Made by a program: the position numbers and the translations under genes. A DNA stretch of 64,000 nucleotides from RGIG1902 sp034926865 (lineage in GTDB: Bacteria; Bacillota; Clostridia; Oscillospirales; Butyricicoccaceae). The notes under the pieces are model-generated. The model saw only the letters and a list, made by a program, of their open reading frames with translations, had not been told where the DNA came from and made no database searches. The stretch covers positions 129,435-193,434 of the forward strand of contig JAYFQP010000007.1 of the NCBI GenBank assembly GCA_034926865.1, written 5' to 3'. This document shows positions 18,156 through 27,361 of this stretch, piece after piece (position 1 is the stretch's first letter; each line of letters begins with the position of its first letter).

Positions 18156-19259
18156 TTATTTACTGCTGTTTTCCGGCGCGGGAGGGGGCGGAGCCTCAGG
18201 GCCATCATCACCGGAGGGAGAGGGCTTGTCACAAGGCGCTTTGCCTGCGGCGGCAAGAACATCCTCAGGGCGTATCTCCATAAGAGTCTCGGCTGTTATA
18301 TCGCTTGATGAGGCTAAGCGGTTTGACTGATGCACAAGGACATTCTCAAAAATATTGCGAACTCCCCTTGCGTTTCCAAAGCTTACGGAATTGTTGTTTG
18401 AATCATCTATGAGCTGCCGGACTTCAGCTTCGGCCTCAGGGCTAAGAGTATAGCAGCTCTTTTTGCACTGCAGCCTGAATATTTCCATCATTTCATCAAG
18501 GGTGTAGTCTTTAAAATGAAGGAAACGGTTAAATCGAGACTCCAGCCCGGGATTGGAGTGTATAAAATCGTCCATTAGCCCGTCGTACCCGGCAACGACC
18601 ACCACAAGGTCTTCACGGTTATCCTCCATGGCTTTGAGAAGCGTATCAATAGCCTCATGGCCGAAATCGTTTTCGCCCTTGTCGGAGAGGGCATAGGCTT
18701 CGTCTATAAAGAGAACTCCGCCCTTGGCGCTTTCGATCACCTTTGCGGTTTTAATCGCTGTCTGGCCTACATAGCCTGCAACAAGCCCGCTGCGGTCAAC
18801 TTCAGTCAGATGCCCCTTGGAGAGTATGCCTAACGATTTATATATCTTTGACATAAGGCGGGCTATCATCGTCTTTCCTGTGCCGGGATTACCTGAAAAG
18901 ACCATATGGAGAGAAAGATCCACTGTGGGTAGGTTGTGCTCTTTACGCATCTTGTGAACGGTTACCATGTTGACAAGGTTGTTGACTTCTTTCTTGATAT
19001 TGTCAAGCCCGATGTATCCGTTAAGCTCGGCCTTGAGTTCCTCAATGGTGGGGGTCTTTTCTTCTTCCTTGGCAGGCGCCGCCTCGCAAGTCTGAGCGGG
19101 CTTTTGAGGTTCGGCCTTTTTGGGGCTGCCGCTTCCCTTTGTGGGCTGAGGCGTCTGGGGGTTTCCCCAAAGATCGCCGGAGAGACGGCTCAGATTATTT
19201 TCTGTCATTGTGCGTATCAGCTCGAGCTGCTGAATGATTATTTCGTCTTTTTTGTCCAT
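18156..19259 (-). CDS. AAA+ ATPase of the CbxX/CfxQ family
   Basis: A 367-residue protein starting at the ATG at 19259, which has an AGGGGG site; upstream in-frame codons do not. Residues 1-28 are helical, 29-70 form a Pro/Lys-rich linker, and 71-330 form one AAA+ module with Walker A GNPGTGKT at 123-130, a YVGQTA pore-loop-like segment, Walker B F-I-D-E-A-Y at 184-189 and an arginine-finger region GLESRFNR. The last 35 residues are Pro-rich. The family includes Rubisco activase CbbX and the sporulation protein SpoVK; the latter is the better guess in a spore-former without Rubisco here. It stands alone, so the client is unknown. Confidence 0.85.
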   Translation of the reverse strand: MDKKDEIIIQQLELIRTMTENNLSRLSGDLWGNPQTPQPTKGSGSPKKAEPQKPAQTCEAAPAKEEEKTPTIEELKAELNGYIGLDNIKKEVNNLVNMVTVHKMRKEHNLPTVDLSLHMVFSGNPGTGKTMIARLMSKIYKSLGILSKGHLTEVDRSGLVAGYVGQTAIKTAKVIESAKGGVLFIDEAYALSDKGENDFGHEAIDTLLKAMEDNREDLVVVVAGYDGLMDDFIHSNPGLESRFNRFLHFKDYTLDEMMEIFRLQCKKSCYTLSPEAEAEVRQLIDDSNNNSVSFGNARGVRNIFENVLVHQSNRLASSSDITAETLMEIRPEDVLAAAGKAPCDKPSPSGDDGPEAPPPPAPENSSK

Positions 19260-19320
19260 TAATAAGCCCCCTATGTAAGGCATGTCATATATTATTACTA
19301 TATCAAACAAAGCCATGTGA

Positions 19321-19349
19321 TTGCAACGTTAAAATAATTATGGTATGCT
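19321..19349 (+). promoter_or_regulatory. Candidate sigma-A promoter of the FMN reductase gene
   Basis: TTGCAA at 19321-19326 and TATGCT at 19344-19349 are separated by 17 bases, 40 bases upstream of the start codon. The -10 box is imperfect. Confidence 0.4.
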
Positions 19350-19389
19350 CTGACTGAAAACAAATTTATATTACAGGAGGTCAAAAAAC

Positions 19390-20016
19390 ATGAAGGTACT
19401 GCTTTTCAACGGAAGCCCCAGAGGGGAAATGTGCACCTATACCGCTCTTTGCGAGGTGGCTGATACCCTTAAAAAAGAAGGGATAGACACGGAGATGGTA
19501 TCTGTCGGCTCCAAGCCAATATTGGGATGTACGGGGTGCGGCGCCTGCAAAAGCTCTGAAAAGTGTGTTTTCGGCGACAATGACGGGGTTAACGCCTTTG
19601 TAGCCAAGGCCAAGGAGGCCGACGGGATTATCCTTGGCGCACCTGTACATTATGCATCGATCTGCGGGGCGGCATCGTCATTCCTCGACAGATGCTTTTA
19701 TAGCGGCGGCAGTGCATTTGCGATGAAGCCGGGGGCCGCTGTCGTAAGCTGCCGCAGGGGAGGCGCGACGGCCTCGCTTGACCAGCTGAACAAATATTTC
19801 ACCATAAGCCAGATGCCGGTAGTCTCTTCAAGGTACTGGAACATGGTTCATGGAAATATTCCCGAGCAGGTCAGGCAGGATCTTGAGGGAATGCAGGTCA
19901 TGCGTTATCTGGGACGCAATATGGCATGGCTTCTCAAATGTATTGAGGCGGGCAGGCAAAACGGTATAAGCAAGCCGGAAGAAGAAAAAAGGGTATTTAC
20001 TAATTTCATAAGGTAA
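19390..20016 (+). CDS. NADPH-dependent FMN reductase / flavodoxin-like iron-sulfur flavoprotein
   Basis: A 208-residue flavodoxin-fold protein. The FMN phosphate loop is F-N-G-S-P-R near residue 6, and C-T-G-C-G-A-C-K-x-x-x-x-C at residues 47-59 is the cysteine motif of the iron-sulfur flavoprotein branch; the next conserved segment is G-A-P-V-H-Y-A-S. Members pass electrons to small substrates in anaerobes. An AGGAGG site precedes the start. It is a single-gene unit with its own terminator. Confidence 0.88.
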   Translation: MKVLLFNGSPRGEMCTYTALCEVADTLKKEGIDTEMVSVGSKPILGCTGCGACKSSEKCVFGDNDGVNAFVAKAKEADGIILGAPVHYASICGAASSFLDRCFYSGGSAFAMKPGAAVVSCRRGGATASLDQLNKYFTISQMPVVSSRYWNMVHGNIPEQVRQDLEGMQVMRYLGRNMAWLLKCIEAGRQNGISKPEEEKRVFTNFIR

Positions 20017-20037
20017 TAAAAAGCATTGATACTAATA

Positions 20038-20077
20038 AACAACGGGGTGGCAAAGCGGCCGCACCCGTTGTTTTTAA
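20038..20077. terminator. Terminator between converging FMN reductase and LysR genes
   Basis: AACAACGGGGTG pairs with CACCCGTTGTT around a GC-rich inner loop, followed by TTTTT at 20071-20075. Confidence 0.8.
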
Positions 20078-20980
20078 TTATTGCGTATAGAACCGTATGA
20101 CTCTGTTATACTCCTTCATAATGTTCTGTAAAATATCCATATGCTTGAAATCGGTGTGGTACAAAATATTGATCTCGCGGATCATGCCCAGGTTCTCGAT
20201 GGGCAATACCGTGATTTTCCCTTTCTTAAGCTCGTCAAGGCATACGCTGCGCGAAAGTATGGATGCCCCGATATCCCGCCGTATGAGGTCTTTTATCGTG
20301 GCGATATTGTCTACCTCCAGAATAACGTTAAAGTCATCAAGAGAAATGTTGTTGCTTTCGAGATGTGCAGCAAAGAGGTTTCTTGTGCCTGAGGAGGGCC
20401 TGCGGAGAATCAGAGGTTCTTTTTTCAGCTCGCTTATCGTTACCATGCTCTTTTTGGCAAGAGGGTGGTTGTTTGACACCACAAGCACAAGGGAATCGGT
20501 ATCGAGCAGTAGGGAGTTGATACTGTCATCTTGTATTTTGCCCTCCACAACAGCTAAATCCACCTCATAATTTTTAAGCATATCATAAAGATTGCTTATA
20601 GTGTCAGTAATGATTGTTATGCTGGTGCCTGGGTTTTCGGCGCTGTATTTTCCCAATACCTCCGCCACTGCATTGCTTTCGGCAGTGTGGGTAATGCCGA
20701 CAGTCAGGCGCCGTTTATGGCGCTTTTCATCCATAACATCCTGCTGCATGCTCTTATATAAGGCAATGCTCCTTCGGGCATATCGAATTGCGATATGCCC
20801 TTCATTTGTGGGCTTTATTTCATTCCCCACACGGTTAAATATCTTGATGTTCAGCTCTTTTTCGAGCTGCTTTATATGCTGAGTAACAGCAGGCTGTGTT
20901 AAAGAGAGATGCTCGGCTGCCCGCGTGTAGCTGTTAAGCTCAACCACAGCCAATAACGTATAAAGTTTGGGGTCAATCAT
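20078..20980 (-). CDS. LysR-family transcriptional regulator (CysL-like)
   Basis: A 300-residue LTTR. The N-terminal helix-turn-helix is seen in S-Y-T-R-A-A-E-H-L-S-L-T-Q-P-A-V-T-Q-H-I-K-Q-L-E-K, followed by the long linker helix and an effector domain. It is divergent from the monovalent cation/proton antiporter gene at 21178, the likely target, with about 197 bases of shared upstream DNA that is very AT-rich. The ATG at 20980 has a GGAGATGACAGG site. The effector is not known. Confidence 0.92.
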   Translation of the reverse strand: MIDPKLYTLLAVVELNSYTRAAEHLSLTQPAVTQHIKQLEKELNIKIFNRVGNEIKPTNEGHIAIRYARRSIALYKSMQQDVMDEKRHKRRLTVGITHTAESNAVAEVLGKYSAENPGTSITIITDTISNLYDMLKNYEVDLAVVEGKIQDDSINSLLLDTDSLVLVVSNNHPLAKKSMVTISELKKEPLILRRPSSGTRNLFAAHLESNNISLDDFNVILEVDNIATIKDLIRRDIGASILSRSVCLDELKKGKITVLPIENLGMIREINILYHTDFKHMDILQNIMKEYNRVIRFYTQ

Positions 20981-21177
20981 CCTGTCATCTCCAGTTATAA
21001 CAATTTATTATATTATAATAAGAAACAATAAATTTACTTTAACACATTTGCTAATACAATAGTAGCATAAGCAGATATCAAAGGCAAGGGCGGTCACAGA
21101 GGGGTGCCGAAAAAAACGGGAAAGCTTAGGAATAAAGCTGCTTTAAAAAATGTTATACGCAAGGGGAGTGTGAAGTG

Positions 21178-22446
21178 ATGGAAAACATTATAAGCTGCGT
21201 AAACAACACTACAGTGGTTCTTTTGTCGTTGTCGGCAATTTTGTTTTCTGGTTTTCTGCTTACCAGAATCACGAAGCTGGCAAAGCTGCCGAATGTAACG
21301 GGATATATTATCGCAGGCATTTTGATCGGGCCGCATTTTCTTCGCATTATCCCCAGCCAAATGGTTGTGAATATGGATTTTGTAAGCGATATCGCTTTGG
21401 CGTTTATTGCGTTTGGCGTAGGCCGGTTTTTTAAAAAAGAATCTTTTTTGGAAACTGGTAGGGGGATATTCGCTATAACGCTGATGGAATCGATGCTTGC
21501 CGGAATAGCGATTACTTTGTCAATGCGGCTTCTGTTCGGCCTTGACTGGGCATTCTGCCTGCTTTTGGGGGCGATAGCCACGGCTACGGCTCCGGCAAGC
21601 ACAATGGCAACCATAAGGCAATACCATGCCAAGGGCAGCTTTGTCAATATCCTCTTGCAGGTTGTGGCTCTTGACGATGCGGTGTGCCTTGGCGTATTCA
21701 GTTTCGCCGCAGCAATAGTAAATATTACTAAAGGAGCGCACGTTTCACCTTTTGAAATCATTATGCCTGTAGTGTACAATTTAGGAGCGCTGGGGCTAGG
21801 CGTCGCATGCGGTATTTTGCTGAGCCGGCTGATGACACCTTCCCGCAGCGAAGACAACCGGCTTATACTGACCGTTGCGCTGCTGCTTTGTATAGGCGGG
21901 CTTTGCGCTCTGGTGGACATATCGCCATTGCTGGCATGTATGCTGTTTGGCGCCACCTATATCAATATTACAAACGATGAGGAGCTTTACCGTCAGGTTG
22001 AAAGATTTACCCCCCCTATTTTATCTATATTTTTTGTTGTGTCGGGGATGAGCCTTGATATTGGCTCCTTTAAGACGCTTGGAGTTATAGGAACAGCTTA
22101 CTTTTTGATTCGTATCGCTGGGAAATATCTCGGAGCTTATCTGGGCTGTGTTATTGCGGAAACAACGAGGGAATGCCGGGATTACCTGGGGTTGGCACTT
22201 ATACCTCAGGCCGGGGTAGCTATCGGCCTTGCCTTTTTGGGCAAAAGGGTTTTGCCCCAATACGAGGGCAACATGCTGCTGACAATAATATTATCTTCCT
22301 CTGTTTTATATGAGCTGACAGGGCCTGCGTGCGCCAAAATTGCGCTTATGCGTTCAGGAGCGATAGAAAGAGCAGGGAGCAATGGGATGAGAATTAATAA
22401 ACAATGGGACGAATTGCAATCGGAACAGGATGCTCTGTTAAAATAA
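21178..22446 (+). CDS. Cation:proton antiporter (CPA2 / NhaP-KefB type)
   Basis: A 422-residue polytopic membrane protein with about 12 helices. Landmarks are NVTGYIIAGILIGPHFL near residue 40, the helix with L-G-A-I-A-T-A-T-A-P-A-S-T, and L-D-D-A-V-C, where the acidic residues of CPA transporters exchange protons. There is no RCK/TrkA-N domain after the last helix, only a 40-residue tail, so it is a membrane-domain-only form. The ATG at 21178 is preferred to the GTG at 21175. Its regulation is probably by the divergent LysR protein. Confidence 0.9.
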   Translation: MENIISCVNNTTVVLLSLSAILFSGFLLTRITKLAKLPNVTGYIIAGILIGPHFLRIIPSQMVVNMDFVSDIALAFIAFGVGRFFKKESFLETGRGIFAITLMESMLAGIAITLSMRLLFGLDWAFCLLLGAIATATAPASTMATIRQYHAKGSFVNILLQVVALDDAVCLGVFSFAAAIVNITKGAHVSPFEIIMPVVYNLGALGLGVACGILLSRLMTPSRSEDNRLILTVALLLCIGGLCALVDISPLLACMLFGATYINITNDEELYRQVERFTPPILSIFFVVSGMSLDIGSFKTLGVIGTAYFLIRIAGKYLGAYLGCVIAETTRECRDYLGLALIPQAGVAIGLAFLGKRVLPQYEGNMLLTIILSSSVLYELTGPACAKIALMRSGAIERAGSNGMRINKQWDELQSEQDALLK

Positions 22447-22472
22447 GCTTGCTGCGTCAAAAGAGTGAAATA

Positions 22473-22512
22473 CAATAAGCCGGCGCGTCCTACAACGCGC
22501 CGGCTTATTGTT
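22473..22512. terminator. Terminator, perfect 16-bp stem
   Basis: CAATAAGCCGGCGCGT at 22473-22488 pairs with 22495-22510. It separates the antiporter gene from the converging hypothetical gene. Confidence 0.88.
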
Positions 22513-22586
22513 ATATATACATATGGAATTAATGCTCGCTTTGCCAATGGGGATAATGCGGTATCTCTGGGTACTTGGCGCAGATA

Positions 22587-23519
22587 TTATTTCCCATCAG
22601 AACTGAAAGACGGGCAGTCGAGAGTATCTTTCATACGGGAACGAAGCTCGGCCCCGCTTAACGAGGTTATTTCGAAGCCCTCAGGCGTAGCGGAAAAGGC
22701 TATTATATCGTGCATACCGCAGCAGAAGCAGAGGTCCATCGAAGCGGCCATTTTATTTTCTCCGGTAAGCTCGAATGCCTCGAGAAGCATAAGAGAATCA
22801 TATATAAGAAAGTTGGATGCAAAAAGGCGGTAATCAGGCGTCAGGGCATAAATACCTTTTTCACCTGAGGGCGCGATAACGCCCTGCTGCTCTAAAATCA
22901 CCATCAGAGACGGGACTGTGGCGTTTTCCGGCAGCTTTACTCCGCAGTTGCCGGAAAGGCCGTAGACAAGCCCGTTGATAAAGCCTGACTCAAGCTGAGA
23001 GGCGATATCGGAGGATGTAAAGGTCATGTCGGCGCCCTGACCGGACAGATAGGCTCCCAGCGCTTTTACACGGCAAAAGTCGATGCAGGCTAAAAGCACG
23101 ATAGCCTGAGTGGGCGGCAAAGTTATGTGAATGCCTGAGTTTTTTATTGAGGAGCCTGGGCAAAAATCGTCAAGCACATCTATCACAGCGGAAGAGTCAC
23201 CCTCCAGAGCGGTTATAACAAGGCCCTGCCCATCGCTTTCGGCCAGCGTGAGCCTGCCGGAGTTGAGGTATGTGTATTTTTCAAGAAGGCAGAAAGGCTT
23301 TTGAAGTATCATCCTTGAGCAGCGTTCGGGCCTGGACAAGGGGAAAAGAAGTTCCGCCGCTTCCTGCGTCAGCACGCCGCCATTTAAGATGCCCTTTTCC
23401 GTGAGGGTATCAGCCTCGCTTCCCAGAAGATCTTTTTTATTGTTTACGAATGGGCTGAGAGGGTTAGTCTTTTCAAAGCACGAGGCCAGATATGTTATTT
23501 CAGAAGGTGAAAGCTGCAT
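22587..23519 (-). CDS. Hypothetical protein, 310 residues
   Basis: Not recognised. The predicted protein has no signal peptide or membrane segment and is acidic, with many Ser/Leu. It looks two-lobed: residues 1-150 (with LTEKGILNGG and a winged-helix-like LTQEAAELLFP stretch) and 160-310 (TSSDIASQLESGFINGLVYGL, then a beta-rich C-terminus). Two segments read like MarR/winged-helix strands, so a DNA- or protein-binding role is possible, but this is a guess. A good AAGGAGAAC site precedes the ATG. It is a single-gene unit upstream of a terminator. Confidence 0.7.
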   Translation of the reverse strand: MQLSPSEITYLASCFEKTNPLSPFVNNKKDLLGSEADTLTEKGILNGGVLTQEAAELLFPLSRPERCSRMILQKPFCLLEKYTYLNSGRLTLAESDGQGLVITALEGDSSAVIDVLDDFCPGSSIKNSGIHITLPPTQAIVLLACIDFCRVKALGAYLSGQGADMTFTSSDIASQLESGFINGLVYGLSGNCGVKLPENATVPSLMVILEQQGVIAPSGEKGIYALTPDYRLFASNFLIYDSLMLLEAFELTGENKMAASMDLCFCCGMHDIIAFSATPEGFEITSLSGAELRSRMKDTLDCPSFSSDGK

Positions 23520-23612
23520 AATGTTCTCCTTTTTTTCATTGTATTTGTCAAAACAAGTCTAACAGATACTGCTGAAAAAGAAAAGCTTTTTGGTTTTGAC
23601 ATAGAATAAAAG

Positions 23613-23646
23613 AAAAGAAACCCCCAGGGGTTGGGGATTTCTTTTC
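23613..23646. terminator. Terminator 3' of the htrA gene
   Basis: AAAAGAAACCCCC and GGGGATTTCTTTT form the arms around AGGGGTTG. The stem is A/T-rich at the base and reads as a T-run terminator on the minus strand for htrA. The remaining bases up to 23809 are AT-rich with no gene. Confidence 0.75.
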
Positions 23647-23809
23647 GCTTTTTGCAAAACACTTGTTTTTGTAAGGGGGATTAAAGAGAGGTATTGCTGC
23701 AAATAAATAGTATCATAAGGATTGGAAAAATGTGTGTACGTTCTGTATTAAAACTGTAAATATAATATGAACCTGATTTTGCTCCGCTTTTGAGCTGATT
23801 TTTTTGAAA

Positions 23810-25024
23810 TCAGGCTGCTGAGCCGCCTGTCAAGGTTATTGACAGATCGAGCTTCTCGCCGTTTCTTTCAACGGTTACGGTTACGGTATCGCCTATGCTG
23901 CACTTATCCTTTTGATAATTGAGCTCGGCTGCGTCACTAACCTCAACTCCGTTAAAAGCAAGGATCTTATCGCCTATCTTCATGCCGCCTGCTTCCGCAC
24001 AGCTGCCCGCTGTGATGTCTGTTACCGTAATGCCGGCTTCGTAGCCATAGTACTGCGCCTGCTCCTGAGAGATGCTCTGCACTGTTATGCCAAGCATGGG
24101 GCGGTTTGTCACATAGCCGTATTTGATAAGATCATTGGCTATATCAAGGGCTGTATCTATCGGGATTGCAAAGCCTATGCCCTCGACATTGTCTTCGGCT
24201 ATTTTGGCGTTTACTACGCCGACTACCTGACCGCGGCTGTTGATAAGGGGGCCGCCGGAGTTTCCGGGGTTTACTGAAGCGTCGATTTGGATCAGTGTCA
24301 TGATATACTGGTCAATCTGTACCTCACGCTCTGTAGAGGAAATTATGCCCTGAGTCATTGTATCGGCAAAATCAAGGCCGAGGGGGTTGCCGATGACGAT
24401 TGCCGCGTCGCCTGTGACAAGCTCGGAGGACTGCCCGAACTCAGCCGCCTCAAGACCGGTAGCGTCGATCTTTAAAACGGCGATGTCACTTTTTGCTTCG
24501 CTGCCTACGACTTTAGCTTCATACTCTTTATCATCGCCAAGGGTAACTGTAATTGTGGCTGCTCCATCTATAACGTGGTGGTTTGTTATGATGTAGCCGT
24601 CTTGACTCATGATAATGCCTGTGCCGGAGCTTGTGGCCATCCCGTACTGGGTGCGGCTCTGTGAGGTTATCGCAACGACCCATGGAGAAGCTTTGACGTA
24701 TATCTCCTGGCTTGTAAGGGCGCTGTTTGACTGTGACAGTGTGTAGATAACCTTTGTCCCACCGGAGACTGTGGATCCCCGTGTTGTGCCGCCGTTCTTA
24801 TCCGTATACCAGACATAGCCCATGATCGAGCCTACGGAAACACCTGCCATAAGGCCCAGCGCCAGCACAACGGCCAGAGCTCCCCTCAGGAATTTGTTCC
24901 TGCTCTTCTTCCCGCTGCCGTTTGCCTTATGAGGCTTTTGGGGGCCATCGGGAAGCACCTGAAAGTTTGTGATGTCTTCATCCATATAAAGATCATCCTT
25001 GTATCCGTTATTATAGTCATCCAT
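23810..25024 (-). CDS. htrA: HtrA/DegP-like serine protease with PDZ domain
   Basis: A 404-residue membrane-anchored envelope quality-control protease. Residues 1-45 are cytoplasmic, a single helix spans about 46-72, then a Gly/Thr linker leads to a trypsin-like domain with His150 (TNHHV), Asp180 (SDIAVLKI) and Ser256 (GNSGGP). One PDZ domain (about 310-400) follows, with I-G-D-K-I-L-A-F-N-G. Expected job: degrading misfolded exported proteins outside the membrane. The ATG has a GGAGGCATTCGAG site. The gene is divergent from the phosphohexomutase operon. Confidence 0.94.
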   Translation of the reverse strand: MDDYNNGYKDDLYMDEDITNFQVLPDGPQKPHKANGSGKKSRNKFLRGALAVVLALGLMAGVSVGSIMGYVWYTDKNGGTTRGSTVSGGTKVIYTLSQSNSALTSQEIYVKASPWVVAITSQSRTQYGMATSSGTGIIMSQDGYIITNHHVIDGAATITVTLGDDKEYEAKVVGSEAKSDIAVLKIDATGLEAAEFGQSSELVTGDAAIVIGNPLGLDFADTMTQGIISSTEREVQIDQYIMTLIQIDASVNPGNSGGPLINSRGQVVGVVNAKIAEDNVEGIGFAIPIDTALDIANDLIKYGYVTNRPMLGITVQSISQEQAQYYGYEAGITVTDITAGSCAEAGGMKIGDKILAFNGVEVSDAAELNYQKDKCSIGDTVTVTVERNGEKLDLSITLTGGSAA

Positions 25025-25132
25025 CTCGAATGCCTCCTTTTGTTTCTGTGCTTTTATTGTAACCTGGAAATATTAAAAAACAATGCCATCTTTGTAAGTA
25101 ATTTGTTAAATGGAGAAAAGGGCAAATGTTCC

Positions 25133-25160
25133 TTGATTTTGACTGTTTAATGTATATAAT
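25133..25160 (+). promoter_or_regulatory. Candidate promoter of the phosphohexomutase operon
   Basis: TTGATT at 25133-25138 and TATAAT at 25155-25160 are 16 bases apart, ending 36 bases before the ATG at 25197. Confidence 0.5.
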
Positions 25161-25196
25161 AGAGTATAAGCAAATAAAGCAGCGGCAGGGTTTTTA

Positions 25197-26726
25197 ATGG
25201 AATATTTTAAAATTGGCTGCGAGAAAAACGCAGAGCATCAGCTTCTTGGCTTTGGCACCTCGGGAGTTCGGGGGATTATGGGGAGCGGCTTGGGCAGGAT
25301 AAATGTTTTTACCGTATATAAATATGCCCTCGCTTTTGCCCGGGAGCTTGCCTCAAAGGGGGGCCGTAAGGCGCTTCTTTGCAGAGACTGCCGCCATGGA
25401 GGAGAGAGTTTTCTTGACGCCGCCTGTTCGGCGATGGTGAGGGGAGGCATTGAGCCTTACGTTATAGGCGGGGGATTTGCGCCTTCGCCTATGCTGTCTT
25501 TTGCTGTAAGATACTGCGGATTTGACGGCGGGATTAATATAACCTCAAGCCACAACACAAAAGAATATAACGGGCTTAAAATGTACGGGCCTGACGGAGC
25601 CCTGATCACTGACGAATATGCCGAGGGTATACAGCGAAGGGCCGAAGAAAACGATATCCCCCAAAGTGTGCCGGCGGCTTCCGGTGTAAAGGAGCTCTCT
25701 GCCAATGTGGAGGAGGAATATATCAAAAGTATAAGCATGCCCCGACGGGGCGTGAAGGCTGTATTCACCCCTCTTCACGGCGTGTCTGGCAGGCTTTTTA
25801 TGAGGGCATCTTCCGCTTGTGGGTTTGATGTTATCCCTGTTTTTGAGCAAATGGAACCTGACGGAGATTTCCCCACGGTGGCATCGCCTAATCCTGAGTC
25901 GCTTTTAAGCATGGATATGGCCTGTGCCAGAGCGCGGGAGGTAGGGGCCGGGCTTGTGATTGCCCTAGATCCAGACGGTGACAGGATGGGGGCTATGGAG
26001 GCACATGAGGGGGTTTTTTCTCAGATAAACCCCAACCGTATGGCGGCCTTGCTGCTTGACCAGCTTTTGTGGGAAAAAGGCGGAGATGATATATCAAAAA
26101 TGGCGCTAATCACCACATACGTCAGCGGCGGCCTTGCTTCCGCGCTTGCGGAAAAGCGGGGGATGCGCGTATATATCACCCCGACGGGCTTTAAAAATAT
26201 GGCAAGAAAGAGGGCTGAGCTGCAGAAGGAAGGCATAACTGTGATTTTGGCCTTTGAGGAGGCCTTTGGATATATGACCGGCAGGGTGTGGGATAAGGAT
26301 GGTATCTCCGCCGGAATGACAGCCATTGCGGCTGCCGGAAGATGGGCACAAAAGGGGAAAAGCCTTCGCGAAGGAGCCATTTCCCTTATGGAGGAGGCCG
26401 GGTTTTTTGACGAAAGATGGCATAGCTTCCCCACGGGTGACATAAGCGCCGCAGAGGTTTTTAAACGCGTTGCTTTGGGAATAAGCAAAGTGCCCGGGCC
26501 TCCCGGATACGGGGCTGACGGCTTTGAGCTTATGGAAATCCAGAGCACTGTGAGGGTGGATTTTAACAGAGGAAGGCTTTGGATAAGGCCGTCGGGAACA
26601 GAACCCAAGCTGAAGCTTTACAGCCACGGCATGGGCCATACGTTATCCGAGGCCGCTGACGCGGCTGAACGTATCATGGATGCTGGCGTCAGGATAATCA
26701 ATGAGTATATGGGAGATCACATATGA
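25197..26726 (+). CDS. Phosphoglucomutase/phosphomannomutase (alpha-D-phosphohexomutase)
   Basis: A 509-residue phosphohexomutase with all four domains. The phosphoserine loop is I-T-S-S118-H-N-T-K-E-Y-N-G (family usually T-A-S-H-N-P), the Mg2+ loop is D258-P-D-G-D-R, the sugar loop is E-E-A-F-G-Y and the phosphate-binding C-terminal loop is P-S-G-T-E-P-K. It interconverts hexose 1- and 6-phosphates, feeding envelope polysaccharide or nucleotide-sugar synthesis. Replacement of the proline after N by threonine is mild. It overlaps the next gene by 4 bases. Confidence 0.9.
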   Translation: MEYFKIGCEKNAEHQLLGFGTSGVRGIMGSGLGRINVFTVYKYALAFARELASKGGRKALLCRDCRHGGESFLDAACSAMVRGGIEPYVIGGGFAPSPMLSFAVRYCGFDGGINITSSHNTKEYNGLKMYGPDGALITDEYAEGIQRRAEENDIPQSVPAASGVKELSANVEEEYIKSISMPRRGVKAVFTPLHGVSGRLFMRASSACGFDVIPVFEQMEPDGDFPTVASPNPESLLSMDMACARAREVGAGLVIALDPDGDRMGAMEAHEGVFSQINPNRMAALLLDQLLWEKGGDDISKMALITTYVSGGLASALAEKRGMRVYITPTGFKNMARKRAELQKEGITVILAFEEAFGYMTGRVWDKDGISAGMTAIAAAGRWAQKGKSLREGAISLMEEAGFFDERWHSFPTGDISAAEVFKRVALGISKVPGPPGYGADGFELMEIQSTVRVDFNRGRLWIRPSGTEPKLKLYSHGMGHTLSEAADAAERIMDAGVRIINEYMGDHI

Positions 26727-27256
26727 GCGGAAAAGCCAAGGAAAATAAAAAAATGAATCTCAAGATTGTCATAGCTATTGTGGCAGTCCTGCTGGTCATA
26801 GTAATAGGGGCGCTGATTGCCTACAATATGTTCGGCAGCCAGGCAAACCCCCAAAATACCCTCGAGGGCTATTTTACCGCACTTTATTCCGAGACGAGGA
26901 TAAGAAACATGCAGCCTTATCTTGTGGATGATATAAGGCAGATGTGTTATGATGATTTTACTTTTTACGGAACCTCAATAGGCATACTCCAGGCATGTCA
27001 GCAAGAAAAAATGGCGGCCGTGGGCGGAGAGTTTACTCTTTCGGTTAAGGTCGACAAGGAAACCTCGGGTTCGTCGACAGCGCTCAAAGCGGCAAGGAAA
27101 TCCTACGGCGCATCAGCGCTTGTCGATGTGGATTTTACGGCCACTTTCAAAGGGCCTGACGGATCGGCGGATTTCACGGGGATAGCAAGGCTTGTTAAGA
27201 TTTCAGGTAAGTGGTATTTGACGGAATATAATCTTCCCTTGACCGAAAAAAAATAA
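26723..27256 (+). CDS. Membrane-anchored hypothetical protein with NTF2-like extracytoplasmic domain
   Basis: A 177-residue protein with a positively charged N-terminus, one transmembrane helix (about residues 14-37) and an extracytoplasmic domain of about 140 residues. The N-T-L-E-G-Y-F-T-A-L-Y opening and a late strand I-S-G-K-W-Y-L-T-E resemble DUF4878/NTF2-like lipoproteins, a ligand-binding fold. It is translationally coupled to the phosphohexomutase gene (ATGA overlap), which suggests an envelope-related role. Function unknown. Confidence 0.75.
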   Translation: MSGKAKENKKMNLKIVIAIVAVLLVIVIGALIAYNMFGSQANPQNTLEGYFTALYSETRIRNMQPYLVDDIRQMCYDDFTFYGTSIGILQACQQEKMAAVGGEFTLSVKVDKETSGSSTALKAARKSYGASALVDVDFTATFKGPDGSADFTGIARLVKISGKWYLTEYNLPLTEKK

Positions 27257-27272
27257 CATTGCTTTCAAAAAT

Positions 27273-27304
27273 GCCCGGAGGGATTTATCCTTCCGGGCGT
27301 TAAA
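27273..27304. terminator. Hairpin after the phosphohexomutase operon
   Basis: GCCCGGAGGGA at 27273 and the complementary TCCTTCCGGGC to 27298 form a stem with one mismatch; a short T/A stretch follows, so termination is probable but not strong. Confidence 0.6.
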
Positions 27305-27361
27305 ATTATAATGGCCGAGAAATCATGAGAGATAAAGGTGCAGAAGAGTCACTCACGCTCA

